DNA of 64,000 nt from a virus: positions 120,914 through 184,913 of the IMG/VR virus record IMGVR_UViG_3300025141_000022; one strand, given 5' to 3'. The notes beneath the pieces were generated by a model. The model searched no databases, was not told the DNA's origin, and saw only the letters and a program-made list of their open reading frames with translations. Below, in pieces: positions 59,172 through 64,000 of this stretch; the first letter of the stretch is position 1, and every line of letters starts with the position of its first letter. The translations under genes and the position numbers were made by a program.

Positions 59172-59462
59172 ATGAAGAATATAGGCAAAACGATTTCAAT
59201 AAATAACATTCGCGCCGGGGATTATGTCCGATGGCTTAAACCTATGGGAAACGCGACCGACCGCGAGTATGTCTATGGCTTGGTCTTGGACTCTATTTTA
59301 TCCGGTGCGGAACACGGCGCGGAACCATCCCTAAAGATACTCGACAACAAGGATCCATCTGGCCGAGGGATATGGTTGCCGATTCGATTGTTGGTCGAAG
59401 CTGGCTCGTTACAAATTTCACGCGGTACAAGCTGGATTATGATTGACCTGTCCGATATTTGA
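59172..59462 (+). CDS. VGDLV-family-like protein (divergent)
   Basis: This 96-residue protein starts at ATG 59172 (AGAGGC upstream). NNIRAGDYVRWLKPMG replaces the VGDLV opening, then YGLVLDSIL and a GIWLPIRLLV strand. It sits 8 bases after the previous member and ends just before a promoter. It is probably an SH3-like barrel of the same set. Confidence 0.55.
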   Translation: MKNIGKTISINNIRAGDYVRWLKPMGNATDREYVYGLVLDSILSGAEHGAEPSLKILDNKDPSGRGIWLPIRLLVEAGSLQISRGTSWIMIDLSDI

Positions 59463-59471
59463 AAAAAATGC

Positions 59472-59500
59472 TTGACAACACGACCTAAATCCGATATATT
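59472..59500 (+). promoter_or_regulatory. Sigma70-type promoter
   Basis: TTGACA (59472-59477) and TATATT (59495-59500) are 17 bases apart. The surrounding AAAAAAATGCTTGACAACA and CGATATATTATA blocks copy those of the SSB promoter at 19461. Confidence 0.88.
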
Positions 59501-59519
59501 ATATGGGTGAGGAAAAAAA

Positions 59520-59867
59520 ATGGTCGAAGAAGCATACGAACCCATCGAGATTGAATACGCCTTTAACAGTTTTGTCAAAAGGGCGGAGGCGATGGTAAAA
59601 GATTACTATACTGATCACTATACGAGTTTGGAGTTGCCTGACTTGGTAGTAAGATCGGGTCGAAAATACTGGAAGATTATCAAGGGCACAGACGAGTCTG
59701 GATGGACTGTCTGGGGATTTGTACGGAAGGAAGACGGCGCTATGTTTAAGCCCGCATCATGGAACGCCCCATTTACTAAAGGCCCCAGTGCTATCAGAGG
59801 ATACGTCACTGGACACTCAAACGGAATGAACTCAGTTACACCTTATGGAGTTGTGTATGCGAAATGA
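59520..59867 (+). CDS. Small protein, unknown
   Basis: This 115-residue protein starts at ATG 59520 behind GTGAGG, right after the promoter. A helical N-terminus (EYAFNSFVKRAEAMVKDYY) precedes a domain with WKIIKGTDESGWTVWGFVRKEDGAMFKPASW, which looks like a small beta sheet. The C-terminus is Gly/Asn/Ser-rich. No family is recognised. Confidence 0.55.
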   Translation: MVEEAYEPIEIEYAFNSFVKRAEAMVKDYYTDHYTSLELPDLVVRSGRKYWKIIKGTDESGWTVWGFVRKEDGAMFKPASWNAPFTKGPSAIRGYVTGHSNGMNSVTPYGVVYAK

Positions 59868-60060
59868 CAAACCAAAACTTAAACTAGCAGAAAATATGTT
59901 TGCCGGGTATCTGTTCCAGCAGCTTTATCCGCTGTTGATAGAGAATGACGAGAAGATCGAACGAGCTAAAAGTTTAGGACTTCACGACGAAGCCGTCGAG
60001 TTATCTTCTATTGGCGAGCAGCTTGAAACTTTGATTCCGCGAAGCACGGCACAAGCATGA
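59857..60060 (+). CDS. Small helical protein
   Basis: ATG 59857 (GGAG at 59847) is preferred over ATG 59845, giving 67 residues. It overlaps the previous gene. The protein is all-helical (LFQQLYPLLIENDEKIERAKSLG) with a turn. It overlaps the next gene by ATGA. The function is unknown. Confidence 0.5.
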   Translation: MRNDKPKLKLAENMFAGYLFQQLYPLLIENDEKIERAKSLGLHDEAVELSSIGEQLETLIPRSTAQA

Positions 60061-60302
60061 GCCACAAGGGGCGATTTCCATACTATAAACAAGTCAACTA
60101 TCGCAGAACTTTGCGCGTAGGGGATCTAGTCGAAATCGGGGTGCTGGGTGGACTGGGCGTTGTGATCAAAGTGGAAAAGTCGGAGTCGGGATGGGATCCA
60201 GCAACGATTCAGTGGTTTAACACCGGAGATCGCAATACGGTTAGCTCTCATTTGGAAAGCCTGCGCGTAGTTTCAAGGTCTTTACATTTTCTTGACAAAT
60301 AA
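60057..60302 (+). CDS. VGDLV-family protein (81 residues)
   Basis: Starting at ATG 60057 inside the previous stop codon, it has a basic leader (HKGRFPYYKQVNYRRT), then LRVGDLVEIGVLGGLGVVIKVEKSESGWDPATIQWF in blocks, the full family pattern (VGDLV - GVVI - W - IxW). Its end overlaps the TTTACA/TTGACA boxes of the following promoter. Confidence 0.65.
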   Translation: MSHKGRFPYYKQVNYRRTLRVGDLVEIGVLGGLGVVIKVEKSESGWDPATIQWFNTGDRNTVSSHLESLRVVSRSLHFLDK

Positions 60303-60335
60303 TGCTTGACAGTCGATGCCTATGTGTGCTATATT
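60281..60335 (+). promoter_or_regulatory. Triple-box promoter 1
   Basis: Three -35-like hexamers, TTTACA (60281), TTGACA (60292) and TTGACA (60306), are spaced 11 and 14 bases apart, followed after 18 bases by TATATT (60330-60335). The same layout recurs at 62348, 63078 and 63756. Confidence 0.7.
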
Positions 60336-60341
60336 ATGATC

Positions 60342-60599
60342 ATGATTGACGACAATGCCTTTTCTAACATGAAATCTAACCGGGTGGGTGGTCCATTCTG
60401 TGTAGGGGATCTTGTAGTGATCGCTGATGGCGTACACGATGAAGCTATGCCAGAAAGTCGCATGGGCGTTATTGTTGAGAGGCTTGGCGACAGCGGATCC
60501 GACTGGACTATATTGATGACCAACGGCAATCGAATGAAGTTTAACAGTTATTTCCTACATAAAGTCGTTAGCGACAAGTCCACGGGGGATGATAAATGA
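60342..60599 (+). CDS. VGDLV-family protein (85 residues)
   Basis: The start is uncertain. The frame is open from TTG 60306, but that lies in the promoter, so ATG 60342 (or ATG 60369) is taken. No strong ribosome site is seen, and the transcript could be nearly leaderless. The family core FCVGDLVVIADG, RMGVIVERLGDSGSDWTILM and a MKFNSYFL strand is clear. Confidence 0.6.
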   Translation: MIDDNAFSNMKSNRVGGPFCVGDLVVIADGVHDEAMPESRMGVIVERLGDSGSDWTILMTNGNRMKFNSYFLHKVVSDKSTGDDK

Positions 60600-60624
60600 A
60601 CAAGCGATTATAGAGAATACTTAC

Positions 60625-60795
60625 ACGCTCTCTTTTAACTAACTATAAGAGGATTACTGTGGGTTCTATGTCTTTAACGAACTCACCATGTTGACATTGG
60701 AGCACTGGAGTTTTGTGTCACATAAACCCTACGGGGAGTTAACGAAAGGATAGCGAGGCAGTCGCGGCGAAGACAGCGAGCATTAAAGAGAGCGT
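60625..60795 (+). other. Gene-poor gap with long-range inverted repeat (possible small RNA)
   Basis: Between the genes ending at 60599 and starting at 60838 there is no frame of note. An 11-base perfect inverted repeat (60625-60635 with 60785-60795) brackets about 150 bases, and a TTTTT run follows the second arm (60795-60799). This could be a structured non-coding RNA closed by a basal stem with its own terminator. I do not recognise tRNA features or a known RNA family. A TTGACA at 60691 has no good -10 partner. Confidence 0.35.
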
Positions 60796-60837
60796 TTTTA
60801 ATACTAATAACCATCACTCAACGAGGAGGGAACCAAG

Positions 60838-61134
60838 TTGGGAAAAAATACAAACAGACAGGTAATCGCGGCATGGCTAAAGGGAAGCTGCGCCACGAAC
60901 CATGGGAAATCACTCTGGACTAACGGCATCGAGCTATGGTCCTACCATCTTAAGATCGGGCACCGCACTGAGAAGACGGCACTAGTAGCTGACTACACTG
61001 CGGGTAGTGATTCGTTTCAGTCTCAGACTACATCGTGCCATGTCAACTTGGCAAAGCGAGAGGTGCCAACAATGTGCATTTTTCATCCTAGGGTTTGGGA
61101 AACGACCAACTTTGCTGATAAGATTCCATTTTAG
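60838..61134 (+). CDS. Small protein with GSC..NH pattern
   Basis: TTG 60838 with a perfect GAGGAGGG box gives 98 residues. The sequence GSCATNHGKSLWTNGIELWSYHLKIG followed by TTSCHVNLAKR resembles a small family widespread in environmental phages (GSxxxNHxxSLxTDGxxLYSYxxxIG). It has an all-beta look with conserved His, Asn and Cys. The function is unknown. Confidence 0.65.
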   Translation: MGKNTNRQVIAAWLKGSCATNHGKSLWTNGIELWSYHLKIGHRTEKTALVADYTAGSDSFQSQTTSCHVNLAKREVPTMCIFHPRVWETTNFADKIPF

Positions 61135-61143
61135 GAGTGCAAA

Positions 61144-61428
61144 ATGAAGTTCACGATTGTTGTTGATACCGAAGACGAGGAAGGCATCTTGGACACTTAT
61201 AAGATTGTCAATCACTTCTTTATGAAGTTGCCAGCCAGTCTAACGGGTGTGCAGAAGGGTCGTCACGTCAAGTATACCAAGATTCCGCTCGTTAAGATGC
61301 TACGGAAACACGCGAAGGAAGTGATTGAAGCGGCAGAGCACGGAGAAGACGGTCAGGGTCTAAGGTTCAACAAAGTCTTTGCGGATCAACTGTTCGCTGA
61401 ACAACCAGAAAACAAAACCATTAAATAA
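61144..61428 (+). CDS. Small protein, unknown
   Basis: This 94-residue protein starts at ATG 61144 (TAGGAGTGC box). It has an alpha/beta pattern: FTIVVDTEDEEGILDTYKIVNHFF then VKYTKIPLVKMLRKHAKEVI. The acidic first strand and basic helix suggest a small two-layer domain. It follows the 60838 gene by 9 bases and is probably co-translated with it. Confidence 0.6.
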   Translation: MKFTIVVDTEDEEGILDTYKIVNHFFMKLPASLTGVQKGRHVKYTKIPLVKMLRKHAKEVIEAAEHGEDGQGLRFNKVFADQLFAEQPENKTIK

Positions 61429-61440
61429 AGAGAGGGAAAA

Positions 61441-61584
61441 ATGGCTATTGGGATTCAAGTAAAACACACATCAGGACATGAGGGTGTCATTGTTGCTATG
61501 ACTGATCAACTGGCTCATGTCTTTATCATGGCTGTCGGTGGTATTGTAGAAGATACTATTGATAACTTTACGCCGATTGACTAA
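61441..61584 (+). CDS. Micro-protein, VGDLV-family-like (47 residues)
   Basis: An open frame from ATG 61441 (AGAGGG upstream) to TAA 61584 encodes 47 residues: GIQVKHTSGHEGVIVAMTDQLAHVFIMAVGG and a C-terminal NFTPID. The layout strand - GVIV - strand matches a minimal SH3-like barrel. It lies in a row with family members and has a good ribosome site. Confidence 0.6.
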   Translation: MAIGIQVKHTSGHEGVIVAMTDQLAHVFIMAVGGIVEDTIDNFTPID

Positions 61585-61587
61585 GGT

Positions 61588-61815
61588 ATGAAACAGGGGA
61601 GCAAAGAGTTTAACATAGGGGATCTGGTTAGGTTTCGCCAACCGATCCCATCCCCAAATAGTCGTACCGGAGTCGGTATTATACTAGAGGTTGCGAAAAA
61701 GAATGACCTGTGGGGAAATAAATGTTATACGATTTTGTGGTATGAAACTGGGGAAAAAACTGTAGAGTGGGCTGTCTACATAGAACTTGTAAGCCCAACA
61801 AAGGAGAGGGAATAA
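61588..61815 (+). CDS. VGDLV-family protein (75 residues)
   Basis: ATG 61588 starts 3 bases after the previous stop (CTAAGG). The protein has FNIGDLVRFRQPIP, VGIILEVAKKNDLW, YTILWYETG and EWAVYIELVSP: the complete family order of strands. The next member begins one base after its stop. Confidence 0.7.
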   Translation: MKQGSKEFNIGDLVRFRQPIPSPNSRTGVGIILEVAKKNDLWGNKCYTILWYETGEKTVEWAVYIELVSPTKERE

Positions 61816-61816
61816 A

Positions 61817-62134
61817 ATGAAAATAGGGGATCTAGTAACACTTTCGTCGTATGCGTGCGGCCTTAATCAACTGGCTCGCTGGACACCCAGTGGTCGAAGA
61901 TATTGTGCTGGCCATTGGGCCGAAGATGGCACGTTTAAGGCGGAGACTCCCAAGCCCATGGTCGGCATCGTTACCCACAAGGCAACGGGCGACTCATATT
62001 ATAATAGAGATAAAACAATGTTCCATGTTACATGGTTTATTGACGAAGATCCGCCCGTTGGCCGCGATGGACGATGGGGCTCGTCAGGGTTTTATCGCAA
62101 GGATCTAAAGTTTGTTAGCAAAATCAAAAAATAA
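61817..62134 (+). CDS. VGDLV-family protein (105 residues)
   Basis: ATG 61817 behind GGAGAGGG starts MKIGDLVTLSSYACG. A 30-residue insertion with Cys, Trp and Arg (RWTPSGRRYCAGHW) precedes VGIVTHKATGDSYYN, MFHVTWFIDE and SSGFYRKDLKFV. It is a larger member with a variable loop that could make ligand specificity differ from its relatives. Confidence 0.7.
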   Translation: MKIGDLVTLSSYACGLNQLARWTPSGRRYCAGHWAEDGTFKAETPKPMVGIVTHKATGDSYYNRDKTMFHVTWFIDEDPPVGRDGRWGSSGFYRKDLKFVSKIKK

Positions 62135-62145
62135 GGAGAAATGAT

Positions 62146-62340
62146 ATGGCTACATGCATCGAATGTGAAGAAGAATATAATGATAAACGTCTAGCTCTCG
62201 GCTATCGAACATGCCTTCGCTGCGGAGATCGATCCGCTCGCAGGGTGATTCGCACACGGACGGCAGCGAATCTTGCTGCCATGACCCCGAATCACTTTGA
62301 CGGAAAGGTCGAGGATTTGTTTGATGAGCGCCGGGATTGA
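62146..62340 (+). CDS. Zinc-ribbon mini-protein
   Basis: This 64-residue protein (AAGGAG box) has CIEC (Cys4, Cys7) and CLRC (Cys23, Cys26), a compact zinc ribbon, then a basic helix (RSARRVIRTRTAANLAAM). It is likely a nucleic-acid- or RNA-polymerase-binding peptide. It ends just before a triple-box promoter. Confidence 0.65.
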   Translation: MATCIECEEEYNDKRLALGYRTCLRCGDRSARRVIRTRTAANLAAMTPNHFDGKVEDLFDERRD

Positions 62341-62347
62341 TGGAGGC

Positions 62348-62402
62348 TTGACATTTTCTTGACAAGATTGTGCTTGCAAGTCGCATCAGCCTGTGCTATA
62401 TT
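62348..62402 (+). promoter_or_regulatory. Triple-box promoter 2
   Basis: TTGACA (62348), TTGACA (62359) and TTGCAA (62374) are spaced 11 and 15 bases, then TATATT (62397-62402) follows after 17 bases. The box nearest the -10 is the expected -35, and the other two are extra. Confidence 0.75.
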
Positions 62403-62427
62403 ATATATGTCTTAAAGGAGAAAGACT

Positions 62428-62622
62428 ATGAACTTGACCAACGAAAACAATCCTTTTGATCAAGCTGCTCTGGTATGTGAGAGTGTTATCGCTTGTATTT
62501 CTATCTTCGCCTCTCTGCGTGAAGCAGAGGGTTTGGCCGAATCAACGCCACAGGCGCGAGAGCTAGTTTTGGAGTCTTATGCTGCTGCGCTCGTTGCTGG
62601 GCAAATGGCAGCGGAAGCGTGA
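62428..62622 (+). CDS. Small helical protein
   Basis: This 64-residue protein starts at ATG 62428 behind AAAGGAG. It is acidic and helical (ALVCESVIACISIFASLREAEGLAE, ELVLESYAAALVAGQMAAEA). The mixed hydrophobic-acidic helices suggest a helical bundle or peptide partner of a host protein. Its stop overlaps the next GTG start. Confidence 0.6.
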   Translation: MNLTNENNPFDQAALVCESVIACISIFASLREAEGLAESTPQARELVLESYAAALVAGQMAAEA

Positions 62623-62834
62623 AGCGAACCGGCGCACCGAGCGTTGGCGACCTTGTAGTCCACAAACTTGATGAGGAGCGTGGTATCACCTGTATCGGCC
62701 TTGTCTTGGTATGCAGGGGTATCCAGTGCTTCATAACATGGGCCTCTCCATCAGCACCGAGAGGCTGGCACAACCGTACAAGATTAAAGGTTGTGTCTGC
62801 TGTAACACCGAGGGAGAAACATAATGGTAGATAG
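62619..62834 (+). CDS. VGDLV-family protein (71 residues)
   Basis: GTG 62619 overlaps the previous stop. The sequence APSVGDLVVHKLDEERGITCIGLVLVCRG, then CFITWASPSAPRG and TRLKVVS gives the family strands in order. It overlaps the next gene by 11 bases. Confidence 0.65.
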   Translation: MKRTGAPSVGDLVVHKLDEERGITCIGLVLVCRGIQCFITWASPSAPRGWHNRTRLKVVSAVTPREKHNGR

Positions 62835-63081
62835 AGAAGTCAACCAAGAAAACTATAAAAGCCTTGTCGGTTCGCTGCTGCGATTCCGATGCGAGGGCAA
62901 CTACCCTGAGTTTCATGGTGCTATCGGCATGGTGATCAAGCACAGCAAGCCATGGTCCGTCCGTGTGCGCTGGGTCAAGCCGGTCCATTACGCTACGCAC
63001 ACTGAACACTATAAGTTTCACGGGCCAGCTACGGTGTCCGACTTTGAACTCACCAGATTTGAGATCATCAGTGAGTCTTGA
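62824..63081 (+). CDS. VGDLV-family-like protein (85 residues)
   Basis: This protein, starting at ATG 62824 (GGGAGAAAC box), has KSLVGSLLRFRCEGNY in place of VGDLVRF, then AIGMVIKHSKPWSVRVRWVKP and FELTRFEII. The strand order is retained, with GSL replacing GDL. Its end overlaps the first box of the next promoter. Confidence 0.6.
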   Translation: MVDREVNQENYKSLVGSLLRFRCEGNYPEFHGAIGMVIKHSKPWSVRVRWVKPVHYATHTEHYKFHGPATVSDFELTRFEIISES

Positions 63082-63132
63082 CATCTTCTTGACAACTTTC
63101 CTCTTGACTCTCACCCGCACAGGTGGTATAAT
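63076..63132 (+). repeat. 57-bp direct repeat, copy 1 (promoter unit)
   Basis: These 57 bases recur without change at 63754-63810. The unit covers three -35-like boxes and the -10 of a promoter, so the two copies are a recent duplication of a promoter cassette. Confidence 0.92.
63078..63132 (+). promoter_or_regulatory. Triple-box promoter 3
   Basis: TTGACA (63078), TTGACA (63089) and TTGACT (63104) are spaced 11 and 15 bases, then a perfect TATAAT (63127-63132) follows after 17 bases. It lies 25 bases upstream of the MKVGDLV trio. Confidence 0.85.
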
Positions 63133-63156
63133 ACAGGGGTAAAAAGGGAGAGATCA

Positions 63157-63399
63157 ATGAAAGTCGGTGATTTGGTAAAAGTAAAAGACTGTACTCCCCA
63201 GCTTGATACCATGGCAGGCGCTTATCTGGATTTTGCATGTGAATGTTTTTTCTGCACGACTGGATCAAATCGTATTGGATTTGTAACTGGTCCAGCCCCC
63301 CGAAATAGTTGGCACGTCATGTTTGACACAGGAATGTGGCGACTAGATGATTTTGAAGAAGCTCGCGGAGAAGTGGAGGTGATCGGTGAAAGTCGGTGA
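63157..63399 (+). CDS. VGDLV-family protein, trio member 1 (80 residues)
   Basis: ATG 63157 behind GGGAGA opens MKVGDLVKVKDCTPQ. A Cys-containing insertion (DFACECFFCTTG) precedes RIGFVTGPAPRNSWHVMFD and MWRLDDFEEA. The first 26 bases of the gene are the same as those of the next member except for the start codon. It overlaps member 2 by 14 bases. Confidence 0.75.
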   Translation: MKVGDLVKVKDCTPQLDTMAGAYLDFACECFFCTTGSNRIGFVTGPAPRNSWHVMFDTGMWRLDDFEEARGEVEVIGESR

Positions 63400-63586
63400 T
63401 TTGGTAAAAGTAACCTTTGGCCACAGCGAAGAGGCTACGGTTGGTATTTTTATTCGTGATGATACTGTTGCTACCGGGCAGGACGAGAATGGTGACATTA
63501 TTCTCACTCGCGCATATGTGCTGTGGGAAGGCGAAGTTTACTCAACCCCCCTTGATCAGATGGAGTTGATCAATGAAAGTCGGTGA
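63386..63586 (+). CDS. VGDLV-family protein, trio member 2 (66 residues)
   Basis: GTG 63386 (GTGGAGGTG upstream, within member 1) opens MKVGDLVKVTFGHSEEATVGIFIRDD. It then has AYVLWEGEVYSTPLDQMEL. It is the shortest clean version of the fold and a good reference for the family. It overlaps member 3 by 14 bases in the same way that it overlaps member 1, showing duplication of whole units. Confidence 0.75.
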   Translation: MKVGDLVKVTFGHSEEATVGIFIRDDTVATGQDENGDIILTRAYVLWEGEVYSTPLDQMELINESR

Positions 63587-63770
63587 TTTAGTAAAGTTTG
63601 AATCTTCATTTTTTAGTGCTACCGCTGCTGAATATGCGAATCCCGGTATAATCCTTGAAGATGTTTCGCGTCCGCATCATCGACGCGCCCGTCACTTCCG
63701 AGTGATATGGGCCGATCAGAGAGTCACGACCGAGCACATGTCGTATCTTGCACTCTTGACATCTTCTTGA
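63573..63770 (+). CDS. VGDLV-family protein, trio member 3 (65 residues)
   Basis: ATG 63573 opens MKVGDLVKFESSFFSATAAEYANPGIILEDV, then HFRVIWADQRVTTEHMSYLALL. The strand order matches members 1 and 2. Its last codons run into the second copy of the 57-bp promoter repeat. Confidence 0.72.
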   Translation: MKVGDLVKFESSFFSATAAEYANPGIILEDVSRPHHRRARHFRVIWADQRVTTEHMSYLALLTSS

Positions 63771-63810
63771 CAACTTTCCTCTTGACTCTCACCCGCACAG
63801 GTGGTATAAT
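63754..63810 (+). repeat. 57-bp direct repeat, copy 2 (promoter unit)
   Basis: This copy is identical to 63076-63132. It overlaps the end of trio member 3, so the gene's last residues are encoded by promoter sequence. Confidence 0.92.
63756..63810 (+). promoter_or_regulatory. Triple-box promoter 4
   Basis: TTGACA (63756), TTGACA (63767), TTGACT (63782) and TATAAT (63805-63810) have the same 11/15/17 spacing as promoter 3. Confidence 0.85.
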
Positions 63811-63840
63811 GATGGCATATCAAGTAAGGAGATATATCAA

Positions 63841-64000
63841 TGGCTGCTAACCTTCCCCATGTAATGACGTTCGCACAAGCATGCGACTTGTTCACAGACG
63901 AGATCCTTCCAATGATCCAAGAGGCGCATGAGCAGGACGGTCAACCTGACTGGCCCGCCCGATGTGAGGCATGGAACAACTGGACGGACATGCTCTGCAA
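63841..64000 (+). CDS. Partial small protein at the window end
   Basis: ATG 63841 behind AAGGAGA opens a frame that runs off the window after 53 codons (MAANLPHVMTFAQACDLFTDEI, then Trp-rich PDWPARCEAWNNWTDML). It has a helical look and is not a VGDLV member. It is driven by triple-box promoter 4. The product is unknown. Confidence 0.65.

Noticed and set aside
60306-60341. TTG start for the VGDLV gene at 60342
   Set aside because: It is the -35 box of triple-box promoter 1, so it would lie upstream of the transcript start.
60600-60837. tRNA or tmRNA gene in the gap
   Set aside because: No T-loop GTTCGANNC, acceptor stem or CCA end could be found. No tRNA was seen elsewhere in the window either.
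58000-64000. CRISPR array suggested by repeats at the right end
   Set aside because: The repeats are only two copies of 57 bp, 678 bp apart, and each is a promoter; there are no regular spacers.

Overview
This window is one arm of the genome of a large, strictly lytic-looking tailed dsDNA phage of the contractile-tail (myovirus, T4-like) type. The virion gene order MCP - neck - tail terminator - sheath - tube - baseplate hub/chaperone - tape measure - baseplate follows T4 logic, and the replication proteins include gp32-, UvsX- and gp41-type members. Essentially every gene lies on the + strand and is packed with ATGA/TAATG overlaps. Lipobox-type signal peptides, a GroEL/GroES pair and sigma70-like promoters point to a Gram-negative host. 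A coenzyme-B12-dependent (class II) ribonucleotide reductase and many short accessory genes fit an aquatic phage, but the host is not identifiable from sequence alone.

Layout. 1-16.9 kb: structural module (C-terminus of the major capsid protein, neck proteins, gp15-like terminator, sheath, tube, gp26-like hub protein with a possible frameshift extension, tape measure, tube cap, LysM wedge protein, a giant hub protein with membrane helices, an unknown structural protein). 16.9-24 kb: PolA-family polymerase, tubulin/FtsZ-like GTPase, gp32 SSB, UvsX, two exported His-rich proteins, dCMP deaminase, 5'-3' exonuclease. 24-28.2 kb: nucleotidyltransferase-like protein and putative packaged internal proteins with a T4-style capsid-targeting N-terminus. 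28.2-42.3 kb: metabolism and replication (thioesterase, Nudix, DnaB/gp41 helicase, class II RNR, GroES-like co-chaperonin, DnaE-type Pol III alpha, HNH, dUTPase, Dam, IMPDH/GMPR-family enzyme, RHH and sigma-region-4-like regulators). 42.4-51 kb: acidic protein, ClpP-like protease, YkuD-like protein, PD-(D/E)XK-like protein, GroEL, holin-like protein, small proteins, cupin. 51-57.6 kb: second giant putative internal protein, HAD nucleotidase, then a cluster of exported proteins (trypsin-like lipoprotein, vWA lipoprotein, small lipoprotein, small membrane protein). 57.6-64 kb: early-type accessory region of tiny genes, dominated by a tandem family of small 'V-G-D-L-V' SH3-like proteins served by repeated promoters.

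How it works together: dNTPs are made and cleaned by the RNR, dCMP deaminase, dUTPase and Nudix enzymes, and DNA is copied by DnaE and/or the PolA-like enzyme with gp41, gp32, UvsX and FEN. Capsid folding is probably helped by the phage chaperonin pair. A set of proteins carrying a W-x-x-F-[LIV]-x-E type N-terminus may be packaged in the head and injected. The right end looks like a host-takeover region under strong TTGACA/TATAAT promoters, several of which carry three regularly spaced -35-like boxes. The most novel signals are the V-G-D-L-V gene array with its triple-box promoters, the capsid-targeting-like N-termini, the divergent tubulin-like GTPase, and the exported protease/vWA cluster.
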